From contig CM049318.1 in the NCBI GenBank assembly GCA_026874595.1, forward strand, positions 24,325,456 through 24,389,455: 64,000 nt of DNA, read 5' to 3'. The stretch comes from Sipunculus nudus (taxonomy: Eukaryota > Annelida > Sipuncula > Golfingiida > Sipunculidae). Below, in pieces: positions 1-11,106 of this stretch; the first letter of the stretch is position 1; the number at the start of each line of letters is the position of its first letter. The position numbers and the translations under genes are program-made. Below the pieces are notes generated by a model. That model saw nothing but the letters and a program-made list of their open reading frames with translations. It did no database searches and was not told where the DNA came from.

Positions 1-1800
1 AATATAGCTATCGCAATCATGAACGCGCTCTTATGAATTATTTAGGGCATATGGGGAATAGCCCAATGAAGAAATGAGTAGATTTTGGTGTGGATCCGTC
101 ACATGATCCGGATTCAGGAACGCCTTCAAGGAAGATTCACAAATCCGGTCATTTATACACGAGTGAATCTTAGAGTATGGACTAAATAAGTGCATGGTCT
201 CATCTCCGGATGGTCCCGCGAGAATATGGAATTCGCCCGAGGAGTTGTGAGCAGTCCGGGTCCATGTAATGCGTCATGTTTGTTAAAAGTGGTTGCCACG
301 AAGTAGCGTCTCGTGTGCACAAGGAATTGCAGGGTCCTTTCATTGCTTCAACAGATCTTGACCCTGTGCGGAGGTTGGTGTGAGATAAGTGTAAGTCGTC
401 GCCAACAGATGTCGCCAGTGACACCAAAAAGGTCCAGTTGTCTTCAAAAAATGATACACTGATTGATGATTTCTCCTATGGTCTAAAATGGTTATATTTG
501 ACTTTCAAAAAAGACAGTGCCCTCAATTAATCGGAAGGGTAGGAACCCTTCATGAATCACTCAGCACGATCGGAATTCACTTGCTGCCTTGTTGCATTTG
601 AAAGGAAAGCTCAGTTTCGGATCAAGAGGCTGTGTGTGGGGGGGGGGGGGGGGGGGGCTTGCAATTTCCTCCAACTTTTGAGGTGCAACATCCTTTTTTT
701 CCCTTTTTTTTCTATTCCTCATTAAGTAGAGTTATTAAGTTAATCCAAACATTATAACTTTCAAATTCATGAGTTGATGATTTCTAATAGATGGCCCCCT
801 GATTTGCTCCGTTAAGATATTTCTTCACTAAGAGACAGGTTCAGAGACTCTCTGGAAAGGAACCTAATGATATACCTAATGATGGCTGCCAGTTTTTTTT
901 TTTTTTTGTTTTTGTTTTTAAATGAAAACAATATTAAGAACAATACATGGGATTAAATAATGGTTGGGGTATATGAGTAACCAGACTTGATATGAAATGT
1001 AACAAAAAGGGATCAGAATTCGTTACAATTCTTGACATAAAAAAAGTTAGGGGAAACTGGCCCCTTTGCTCCCCTCTAGAACCGGCCCTGTAGTTATAAA
1101 TCGTAGTTCAATAGAATATTTCATGAACAATTTACTATGCAGGTACATATATATTTATTTATACAATTATTAATTTTTCGAAGCAAATTACACACAAAAA
1201 ACTTAATTTTTCATCAAATCTATCAACCGCGAACCCAATATAAGCTCTGAAACCGATGGTTAAACCAAAATGTAAAGGTCCTTGTAACACACAGGCAGTC
1301 TTGTAACTAGTACACATGCTTAGTGTTTACGCGAGTTCTCATATATCATCTTTATTTTTATTTATATTATAACTTGTAAGACGCTAGCAGGTCCGTAACG
1401 ATATTTCACGTGATGTCTGCGTCCTAGCCTTGGGGAATTCATTATCGTCTGGGATGTAAAAGAGAGGCAGTCATTGGCCTAGACATGAACAGATAACTTA
1501 GTACGATTTCCTCAAACCAAGTCTTAGGAGGTGTATGTTGTATTGACACATTGTGCCAGTACTACACAAGGAATACAGGTCAGGTAGGTTTCATAATCTT
1601 TCAAGCTTAGAAAAAAGAATTCTCATCAGCAAAATACAATGTCAGAGTTTAAGAAAGCCTATAACGATATTGCGATTAATCGTTTCCTGTGATTAGATAA
1701 CTTTGCGTCCGTTTGTTAAAAATCAATGATATTTATATAAATGTTATGTATGTCGTTATGATGTTAGCAGGGCATTTGACCGTTTGGACTGAAAATCAAC
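1..1800. other. upstream non-coding region, no gene seen
   Basis: AT-rich sequence without a supportable coding region. It holds a run of 20 G at 638-657 and short A/T tracts. Near 1060-1090 is a string (cccctctagaaccggccctg) that resembles the end of a poly-G-bearing repeat, but no partner end was found. The last few hundred bases must contain the promoter and 5' UTR of the P450 exon that follows. I see no convincing TATA box. Confidence 0.5.
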
Positions 1801-2051
1801 ATGTCGGCCGACCTTGCCTGGGTTGTCACAAATCTCTCTGATTACCTGAGCCTTCCCACAGCTCTGCTGTCCGGTGCCCTAGGACTTTGGTTCTGCTATT
1901 GGTTATTAACCCGGACGTGGAACCTCCCGCCCGGACCCAGGGGCTTCCCAATTGTCGGGGCAATCTATGTTTTGTGCAAACAAATGCACGAACTTGGACT
2001 GAAGTTGAAATGCGAATACGGGGATGTTGTTTCCTTTTATGCTGGAGATTG
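1801..2051 (+). CDS. P450 exon 1 (N-terminal anchor and proline-rich hinge)
   Basis: ATG to a phase-2 donor (TG|GTAGGT). It encodes about 84 residues: a hydrophobic membrane anchor, then LPPGPRGFPIVG, the hinge needed for correct folding of microsomal P450s. Roughly half the residues match exon 1 of the opposed gene at 20016-20269, and the exon ends at exactly the same codon position and phase. Confidence 0.8.
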
Positions 2052-3060
2052 GTAGGTTAAATTTTGTTGGATAAGTTATTTTGGTGAATTTTAGAAATTC
2101 CTGAAGTTTTGGAATTTTGGTCTATTTAATTAAATTCTATCAGTTTTACTTGCTACAGTTAACATGTATTAATTTATTTCAAATAAAGACTGTCATAGAG
2201 AGCATACCTCTTCCAAAGCCTGGATTAAACCAACATGGCACCGTGCCTGTCGTGGAATTAATTTTTTTTTCCTAGAATATATGCTGGTATGTTATTTCAC
2301 AAGTATATTGCGGAGCTGATTAGGAAAGATGATTTTCCAAAAGAAAGAAAGTGACAACAGCCTAGAAAAATAAAGTAAAAAAATAAATCTAAATGTCCGT
2401 GAGAGTAATATTACAAATATACGTATGATCCTCAGTTACACACAAGTGCTGGTATATATCGGAGTATGACCCGTAAGATCCAAAAAAAGGTCGATGTCTG
2501 TGACATATTAATTTTTATATTATGATAATGCGAGGGAACCGATATATGGCACTGAAAAATAGATAAAAGAGACACCTGGTTTGTTAAATCAAAAACCGAA
2601 TAGAAATAAATACCATCGAGGCTTTCGGGAGTGAACGTTTCCGTTTCATCCTTTTCATAGAAATATCATTGTGTTCATAAACTTGTTATGCTCTGCGTTC
2701 TCCAGATCCTCTCGATAGGAGTTTAGGTAATAATGCAGTACATGTATAAAGGATCCAGTATTTAATCTACCCACCGAGAGATGACAACACTTTCTAGGTC
2801 AAAGAAAGTCAATCCATTTATCATGGCAGCCAACCGTGACATGGTGTAGGTACGATACCGATTGATACCAGGGCAGGGCTGTTCACCATTTAAATTGATG
2901 TGATCTATAAATGATAAATTTATTAAATCGATCGAAAATGTTACAATATATTGACACACGTTTATTGTGGGCTAGCTTCATTAATTTGGGTGGGTTAGTG
3001 ACAACATCCGGATCACGGAGATATTTGCTGCAGTTTCATGCAAACCGTTCATCCAAACGA

Positions 3061-3118
3061 TCGTTTATCCGAATCAAAAGATCCCCCCCCCCCGATCTCG
3101 AGGCTTTCGGATAAACGA
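3061..3118. repeat. 58-bp foldback with perfect 13-bp inverted ends
   Basis: TCGTTTATCCGAA at 3061-3073 is the exact reverse complement of TTCGGATAAACGA at 3106-3118. The interior carries GATC-poly(C)-GATC. The TTTATCCGAA-type ends recall MITEs of the Tigger/pogo sort, but the length is too short to assign a family. Confidence 0.55.
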
Positions 3119-3749
3119 CGCTCCACAACTGTATTACTGTACCTTTCAGTGATGTTTGAAACATTATTGTGAATCATTTAATTTAAGTTCAAATCTCAAT
3201 CAGGCAGAACACCTATGCTGCACACAGAATTGTCTCTGTTCTTTACATCTCTCCTTATGGTGTAAGGATATCCGTTTATGTTGGAGTGTTTCCCAAAAGT
3301 TGAGCGCAATGGGAAATTATGTAATTTATGTACATTTTATAAAAATCAAAACTTATGGAAAAATTATACATGAAATAAATAAAACAGGTTGAATTAATTG
3401 AGCATAACATGGGCATATATACTCTGATAGTCATTAGAGGAGTACACCAGTGTAAATATAAAAAAAAAGAAAAAGAAAATAATAATTATTATTATTACAT
3501 GCATCGCCCTTCTGTCAATTTCAGCTAAGCATCAAGGCCCATGGCCACTTGTAAAACATGTTTGATCCATTGGCCACTGAAGAAATAGGGGGTAATGGGT
3601 AAAAACAAACAGAGCAGCCGAGACACAGGGGTGAATCTGCGAAAATAGATTTAATCATTCCGTCCGCCTAATGTCATCATTTGTTCCATAATCTATAATC
3701 CAACATTCCACAAAACGTATTGTACTCCATGGAGAATTATTATATATTT

Positions 3750-3752
<3 letters not shown>

Positions 3753-3806
<54 letters not shown>
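3753..3806. repeat. (AT)n microsatellite next to a splice acceptor
   Basis: About 27 AT units, ending 12 bp before the acceptor at 3818. It occupies the place where the polypyrimidine tract of the P450 intron should be. Confidence 0.9.
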
Positions 3807-3814
<8 letters not shown>

Positions 3815-3818
3815 TCAG

Positions 3819-3925
3819 CCTGATCGTGTTGCTGAACAGCCTGAAAGAAGCCTTGGTGAAACGTGGTGACGATTTCAATGACAGACCGGACTTAGCGGTC
3901 CAGCGATTGATCCATTATGAAGATG
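3819..3925 (+). CDS. P450 exon 2
   Basis: Begins after TATATATTCAG and ends at G|GTGAGA. It encodes about 36 residues including LVKRGDDFNDRPDL, homologous to LNSYDVIKEAFVKRGEDFNDRPDL-type sequence of the opposed gene but with three residues missing. Entry phase 2 and exit phase 1 equal those of the paralogue. Confidence 0.75.
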
Positions 3926-4559
3926 GTGAGAGGAACACTGTCTTATCCTGTACTCAATAAGGCCTTCCTTCTATATTAAGTTCGAAAACCTGGGAGACAC
4001 TAAGTGTTAAAAAGAACCGCCCAGTATTAACGTTAAAAAAGGGGGAACACGTTTGACTGCCTGAGCCAAACTTCAAGGAAAAAGTTTGGAATTTCTTAAC
4101 AGTGTTATCGTGTTAAACCAGGCGGCAATAGACGCTGAGCTAGCAATGACGGTTTTCCCCCGGGGAAGAGACACGAGTTGGCTCTCCAAGATTTACCAGC
4201 AAGTCGGGCACTGCTAAGCTCTGTGCAAGCGCTAAGTGCTGTATGGGACTTGATGATTATGCAACTGGGTTAGTTGTCAGCAGAACTCCGCAGCTCACAA
4301 CAAAAAACTGTTCAGGGACTAGTTTAGTGTGTTAGTTGTGAAAATTGGGCTGAGTTTAAAAGTCTCAAGGTCGATCAGTTTCATTTATGGAGTAGGACCA
4401 AACTTTGCGGTTATTTAGGGATAAACTTCTGTAATATTTATGAAATAAACGATGACAGCACAGGGCAATTAGATTATGCCCACAAACTATACACTGGCTG
4501 CACACTAAATAAAACTCTAGTAAAAACAAAGTCCAGTTAAACAGTCTCTAGATCTCGTA

Positions 4560-4775
4560 AAGTGGCAATACTGGACCCCGGCCGGTGACACCTTCCTGGA
4601 CCCCGGCTGATTGAACCCTTCTGGACCCCAGCAGGCAGCACCTCTCTGGACACCTCTCTGGTCATTGGGTGGCAGCACCTCCCTGCACATCTCTCTGGTC
4701 ACTGGGTGGCAGCACTCCTCGGGACATCTCTCTAGTCACTGGTTGGCAGCAGCACCTCTCTGGACTCTCGATGAG
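4560..4775 (+). repeat. 37-bp minisatellite
   Basis: Tandem copies of a GC-rich unit built round TCTCTGGTCACTGGGTGGCA. Two successive intervals are exactly 37 bp. A more diverged left part repeats CTGGACCCCGGC at shorter spacing. The open frame through it is a by-product of the repeat. Confidence 0.7.
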
Positions 4776-5147
4776 CTTCTCGCTTCTGAAGCCTGCAGGC
4801 TCCACAGACTGTGTGTCCTAATATTGATTATGTACTCTTTATCTGCAGAGAGCCTTTCTGGTGACATTTGTTCTTCTCCATTTTCTTTCTTTAATGAGTG
4901 TTATGTTAAAAATGTATTATGAATCCATTATATCATGTGCATCTGGTTTAGTCTTCTTTGGCCAATAATTGACAACTAGGTAACGCGCATCGACCAGTTA
5001 AATGTAACTTGTATCTTTTTGTTAAAGTTGTGTTCAAATCTTTATTCTTCAATCTCCATTATATTTACTAGCCCTTCTAAGAAGAGGAACACTAGGCATA
5101 CTATTGGGTAACCTGTGAAGATTACATTCTTGTATATGTCACTAACC

Positions 5148-5285
5148 AGGCGCGGATCCATAAGTGGGGGGGGGGGGGGGGGGTTGAGACCCCTCATTCC
5201 ATTGCTCTCATACAACGACCTTTTTTAGACAGTTTTTATGCAGTTTTTAGACCCCTCCGTGCAAAACATTCCTGGTTCCGCGCCT
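5148..5285. mobile_element. MITE-like element with 13-bp terminal inverted repeats and internal poly-G
   Basis: Left end AGGCGCGGATCCA and right end TGGTTCCGCGCCT are inverted repeats with one mismatch. A run of about 17 G follows the left end after 6 bp. Length is 138 bp with no coding capacity. No clear target-site duplication was found. The superfamily is not assigned. Confidence 0.6.
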
Positions 5286-6021
5286 ATATTTACTCAAATT
5301 TGAAGAGATGCTTTAATGCCTGTGCATACTGACATCGACTCAACCATACCCACGAAAGCGTATGGTCCTGCTGTTTATCTCTTAACAAGTGGCCAGGATG
5401 GAAACTGCAAGATTTTAAGGTTAGCTCCATTATATTTTTCTACAGTTTCAATGTTCTGCAACCAGAAGTCAGTTTGATGGTCCTGGTGCTCAAACCCCAA
5501 TAATCTCATGTGCTGGTCTCTTTAAAATTGCCACAGCCAATAAAACACTGATAAAATTTCTTATCCTTTTCAGCACAGATACACTTTACTCCATTTTTAA
5601 TTATGTGTATGTTTAGCATAATCTCAAACAAAACACAGTATTAGTCAAATAAGCCAATCAAAGAGACATATGCTTGTTTGGGACTACTTGGCGTTGTAAC
5701 TTAAGTTTCACAGCGCCCTGACCCGGATTGTGAGAACATGACAGACCCCTGATTTTATTGGCCTTGCTTGACCGCGAAAACAACAAACTCTCAGGCACAA
5801 ACAGTTTACAAACAGGCCTGTTTTTAAAGTTGTTCAACAGACAGCCAGAATTAGGATTTTGTTGATTTTATATTGGAAAAATAAATACAGCCACGTCCAT
5901 TTATCAATATTTGTCCCATTTGATTTTGACTCAGCATGAAGGTTGGTAAAACCTACAATTTTAACTGCATTTATCGTTAACAGAGGGCGAGTACGCGTCA
6001 TGTTTCCTTTCACATTCATTA

Positions 6022-6732
6022 TTGGAATGCTGTGCATCAACCTCCTCGCAAGAGCAAGATCTATTTGAACAGATTGTAAAATCCATATATAAATCCTCCG
6101 TGTGGAGAATGGCTGTGCACATAGGCACATCTTTAATACAACTTCGGAATGAACATGATTTTCAACTGACGTATAATATTATTAATTATTACAAAGAATG
6201 TGATTGTCTGGATCAGACAAGTGCATTCGGGCAAAAATTACACAAACGCTTGCGAAAAAAGCCCTGAGAAACAGGTGGGCAAGATTCTTGGCACAGAATG
6301 AGAGGATGAAATCGTAATTATGAATGTTAAGGTGAAGGTGCCTCCCCATTCATATAATACCTGGTATGTTTCAGCCACGCTTTCACAGACCTTGATTCAG
6401 CTTGCCACTTTGCTATCTATTTCATGAATAATGAACAAACCTGCACGTGTTTGATCCGAAGTCAAAACTGTCCATCAAATCCAACGAGCAACGTTTCTAG
6501 GCCCTCTACCAGGACCGATTTTATCAGACCAAAAGAGCGGAGTGTCGGGGGTTTAAAACTTGATTTTCAGCTTGATGCATCATGTGACTCTTCGCTGGCA
6601 CACTCTCCTTGGTCAGATTGCAATTCTTTACCCTTCGCCAGCCCTGGTGGTGATTCCCGTAAATTTTGCTATACAAAGCAGCGGTTCAAACGAAGAAGAT
6701 CTGGAATGACTGTAGTGTATAACCGCTGTTAA
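6022..6732 (+). other. unrecognised open region, two possible exons
   Basis: Two open stretches (6022-6267, about 81 codons; 6424-6732, about 102 codons) have a more balanced base composition than their surroundings and mixed, protein-like residues. The second ends with a basic tail (KQRFKRRRSG) before TAA. No splice pair joining them is convincing, and I recognise no domain. They could be a small lineage-specific gene, a retropseudogene fragment or chance. Confidence 0.2.
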
Positions 6733-7580
6733 AGCAGTGTTTTATATGACCAACGTATCATAATTTATAGTCAAGTATGATCATGTGGTAATCTAAATTC
6801 TGTCAAAAGACCACCTTTCTATGACTGATCTGGTGGTAGGAGAATATTGTTCGTTGTGTTCGTTATAATAAAATTTTATTATCGTAATAAAATTTTCCTC
6901 AGACGGGGCTTAGATTATTAAGAAAAAATGATTTTTTTAATACCAAGAAAGCCTGTTGCGGGAAAAATAATTCAAACCATTCAACAACGACATCTAGCGC
7001 TAAGTCTGACGAACCAAGAGTTTTGTAAAAGGTGTTTTGTTTTCAGTGACTTTTAAACTTTCTCACTTTATGCAACCAACCACCTTATATTTTTTTCTGT
7101 TTGTCTACATAAACACATGTACCCCGCTTAATATACAAACTTGCAGATAAACATGCTTTTGCATCCGACACAGAGCGTTACAATAACTTTTCCTACAAGA
7201 AATAACTAGCAGTTTATTAATATGTACGCAGAGGAGGCCAGAAATTATATACATTTAACAGAAGAAGGTCAGTAAAAAGATGGCGTTAATGTAGCACCGT
7301 TTTCTTCCCTAATTAATCCTTCACGACATAGTAATGTATTATGACTACTGGGGTTCCTAATGCATTCCTCTGCAAGCCTCTGTCTTATCTTATCCCTCAA
7401 AATTGGCCCGGAAAGGCCGGACTTGTGATCAATGCCAAACCCTATGGGCGCAATAAGTCGGTGGCATTTTTTTGTGTGTGATGTCTTCGCTATTAACCTG
7501 TTGAATAAAGTTATATACACCCTAGCTTGTAAACAAATGCTTCTGTCCCAAAACTTTTTCTTTATTTTTTTTTAATATAT

Positions 7581-7995
7581 TTTTTTTGGTGGAGGTAACC
7601 GCCTCAATTTTTTTAAATGCTGACTGATCTAATTCTTAACCTAAGAATGTACATTTGCAGAGTTTCCTTTTCGGTTTGGAACTACTTGACAGGGCGGTAG
7701 CACTCGCTTCCTATCATTTTTTTATATCCTGGTGTCACCCAGGCCCGGTGTCTACCGTAACTGCGGGTCCTGGGTGTTTAATCATCACCATTGCTGGATC
7801 ATAACACCGAGGAACCCCAAAGACTCGTATGTGAGTGATACACGGCTGTGGGGCACAGCTACCAATCAAGCCTGCAGGGCGCTCACCCTGGGTGGGGGCC
7901 GACCGTGAAAAACCTCACCGCCTCGGCTGAGATTCGAACCCACGATCTCCAGGCTTTGAGTCCTGCGCTCTACCCCTGAGCCACAGAAGCCGGTA
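7581..7995 (-). mobile_element. tRNA-derived SINE, copy 1
   Basis: On the minus strand the 5' end reads like a tRNA. It has a pol III A box (TGGCTCAGGGGTAGAGCG) and about 30 bp later a B box (GGTTCGAATCTC). A conserved body of about 300 bp follows, then a tail with GGAGGCGGTTACCTCC, able to form a hairpin, and a T-rich (plus-strand) end. Homologous copies lie at 25350-25766, 25828-26210 and 46167-46345. Confidence 0.8.
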
Positions 7996-9443
7996 TCTGT
8001 CCCAAACTTAAACTGTAAGTTTAAGGTTACTGTTTTGCCGCGTTTTGTATGACTTGTTTAAAAGATCGTTATCAATTTTAAGAAAGTATAAATATTGCTG
8101 ACTTGTTCCCTGGCCATGTAGGACATAAACTTGTATTAATATGTATGAAGAAATAGTTGTTTGCTGGTTGTGTCAGGGGGGTCGATTAAAGGGGGGGGGG
8201 CGTCATATGGACAATGTTTCGTATTACACACGCCCTCACCTTTAGCTTTTCTCTGTACTCAGTAGCCTAATCACCACTCACTCCGGAGTTGCTACAGAGA
8301 ATCTATTCTATTTTAAGCTTGCAATAACTTATTTCTCTGACTAGCTTTCAACTTCAGGCAGTATGAGGCCCAGAAATAGCCAATTGTTTCAACTAGATCT
8401 GTTTGCAGGTTCCTTATACTAAGCAAATAAAAAAAAAAAAGAAAAAGAAAAAAAAAAACTTGCCATCACAATTGATGATTATAACAAATGATTTCTTAAA
8501 CATCATAACCCTGTACAAATGTAACATTACAAATGTATATCCACGTTTTCAGCGGTTTTTACATGCACTTGTATGTGAACATAATTGTTTTCACTGGCGC
8601 ATTAATCCGATATTGACATCAATATTTATCAGAAAATAATAGCCCTAACCCTCTGAGATTAACGGTTTGCTGAAATCGACCATTCACTAATTCTCTTAGA
8701 AGAAAAACTAAATATGATTGAGTCATAAAGTGTTTGTATTGAAACATTCATTACCATGGCAACACAATCTCCGTATTCTTTTTTAATCACCCAGTCATCG
8801 ATTTGACATGCAGCATTTTCCTTTACAACTGTCATATACTATTCCTTATTTTTTAATTATTTAATTTTCAAATAAATAACAAACTTAAAAAACGTAAAAA
8901 ATTGACCGACCAGCGAAAATGTATTGATTTATATGTCTGAATCAACCGGAATCAATTCTAGGAAATCACCGTTTTAACTTTTGACACCATTCGATTAAAC
9001 AACACACTAAGTTTCCAGTAATGAATAACTTTCATCTCCACTTGAGTGACGATCGAGTCCCAAGGCGTTAACGCAGATGTTATAAATTTTCAAAACTAAT
9101 AATATATTGGTTGATTACAAAGACTGAACAAGAAGAATATCAGTAGAAATCACTCAAAGGGCATGGAGGAGAAAACTGACTGGACACCTACATGAAGGTA
9201 TGAAGGTTTTATTAAGTAAAAATTTACAAACATTTCACGCACCAGCATACACAAGTTGCATGTGTCCATATATGTATATCTCAAACTATATATGCATATA
9301 ATATGTTCCGTAAACATATTTTCAGGGGGGAAATGTTGTTTCTTCTCGATCGTGATTCGATCGCATGTCCTGTGTCGCACATGTTCAACCACTTCGCTAA
9401 AAAAATAAACTCCACTGGATAGACAGTTTGGTACGATTTTACA

Positions 9444-9445
<2 letters not shown>

Positions 9446-9506
<61 letters not shown>
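9446..9506. repeat. (AT)n microsatellite
   Basis: About 30 AT units interrupted by one TG. A second (AT)n block lies at 9725-9757. Both are just beyond the 3' end of the minus-strand P450. Confidence 0.9.
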
Positions 9507-9510
<4 letters not shown>

Positions 9511-9721
9511 ATTATTATTTTATTTTTTTTTTATAACACATACGTTTTCTGCTTTAAAAACAGTTAAATTCTTATATGACCTGCAGGTTTTTAAATACCT
9601 CATTTGTTACTTGATTTTATACAGAATTGATAAAACACTGTTAAACAAAAATAAACTACAGTTTCATAACTGTTCAAAGTAAGGATATAAGGATAATACT
9701 AACTACAGGGCTACAATGGTA

Positions 9722-9760
<39 letters not shown>

Positions 9761-9950
9761 AAGTCGAAATGAGAATTGTGGAAATAATTTACTTTGAATT
9801 TAAATTATAATGAACTGTGTATCGTATCGTGAACGAAATATCGGAATACGTATCGTGATATAATGTATCGAAACAGCTGTAGTCCATCAATATATACAAA
9901 CATACGCTTGCTGAGTAAAAATTACAAGTAAAGTGAAAGTTTCCTTGGTT

Positions 9951-10138
9951 TCAGAGTCTCTCCTTGACCACGACATCGAAAGGCCTTGGTAGTTTAAATA
10001 GTCCGAAAAAAGTGATGGGGTCAAGGGTCGGGTTCGGGTTATCCGGGGAAAAGTGGAATTCGAACTCGTGGTATAGTCTCGCAAGGTACAAGACGCACTC
10101 CGCCTTCACAAGAGTTTCACCAATGCAAGCACGTCGAC
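9951..10138 (-). CDS. P450 exon 5 (heme-ligand cysteine and C terminus)
   Basis: Starts after CTTGTCTGCAG with GT, which completes the Gly codon, giving FGIG|RRACIGE. The Cys is the heme thiolate ligand. Ends LPRPFDVVVKERL and TGA at 9951-9953. Confidence 0.92.
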
Positions 10139-11059
10139 CTGCAGACAAGAAAATACGGTGTCAGCAGGTTTTACTTTAATACAAGACAATAGACATTCAT
10201 TTCTTTATATTCTTCGTGACATATACTAAGATGTGGTTTTAAATTAATGATATAACACCCCCCGCAGAATCGGACTCAAAAGAATTGGACCCACGACTCT
10301 GCTGGTCATGGTTTGTGGGCATATAAATCATAACCCCACAATGCACTGCGACTCCTAAATACTATACTATACTAGAGGTATAGATAAAAATGTAGTGAAG
10401 ACGTTAATGTAGTTTGTTAAATTATGTTGAATAAGAATTGTTTCAAGGCAGACTACAGGATTACAGGAACATGGGCCTTTTGTGCGATGCGGTTGACTGA
10501 ATAAGTAAAATTGTGTATGTAGGGGGACATACAGTGCACAGTACTATATAATGTACAATTCCGAAGAACTGCACGTGTTTAACTTAATATGCCTCTCACG
10601 TGATCAGCCCCTGGCCGAACTCGCTTATATTGATCTATAGGGCCCAACCTCGGGGACCGGACACACGGGTAATACTCTTGAACAGTCATTGCACTAGACC
10701 TTGACCACCCTCTGGACGTCCGTGATGTTTTCGCTCGTCTTAAGAGCACAGGCGGGTCAAGGTCAGTGTTATCATTAATTATAATCTTTGACATATTGTG
10801 TTGCACTGGAAGCAGTCCGGTAATAACCAGACTGTATTGCTAGATCAATAAATTAACAAATTTAACTCTATATTTATATTGCTTCTCTAACAGTACCTGG
10901 TATGTCTATACCTATATATGTAAACCAATGCAACTGCTATTACTGTCAGTGGCGTCAATTTATCTTCAAGGGGGGGGGGGGGGTGACTCGCAGGTTTTGG
11001 GGATAATCAAAATCTTTTTTATAAACAAACACACACAAATTCACATATACATATATGTT

Positions 11060-11106
<47 letters not shown>

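Larger units (their letters stand above)
2052..3818 (+). other. intron 1 of the truncated P450
   Basis: GT..AG intron of 1.77 kb. It holds a small foldback with poly-C (3061-3118) and, against its 3' end, an (AT)n tract. No other coding signal is seen. Confidence 0.6.
1801..3925 (+). pseudogene. truncated CYP2-like cytochrome P450 gene (exons 1-2 only)
   Basis: Two coding exons of a microsomal P450 monooxygenase joined by one intron. Exon 1 (1801-2051) gives an ATG start, a hydrophobic anchor at about residues 15-36, the proline-rich hinge LPPGPRGFPIVG and the conserved YGDVVSFYAG. Exon 2 (3819-3925) gives the B-helix region ending DFNDRPDL...HYED. The donor at 2052 (GTAGGT, phase 2) matches the acceptor at 3817-3818, and the next donor (GTGAGA at 3926, phase 1) is intact. 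No exon 3-5 homologue (I helix, ExxR, heme loop) is visible on this strand before the opposed P450 gene ends at 9951. Exon 2 is 9 nt shorter than in the opposed copy, losing three residues of the NSYDVIKEAF region. Both exons are free of stops, so truncation may be recent. Distant exons or an assembly break remain possible. Confidence 0.7.
3926..9950. other. intergenic region between the two P450 copies
   Basis: Contains a minisatellite, a small TIR element, a weak unrecognised open region, a SINE and (AT)n tracts, listed separately. No P450 exon 3, 4 or 5 was found on the plus strand by reading for the I-helix, ExxR, PERF and heme-loop motifs. Confidence 0.5.

Noticed and set aside
2041-2056. 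Apparent donor mutation in the plus-strand P450 exon 1 (GGA instead of GGT after GCC/GCT)
   Set aside because: The opposed gene's real donor is not that GGT but GTGAGT seven bases on. At the same aligned position the plus copy has GTAGGT, same phase, so the donor is intact.
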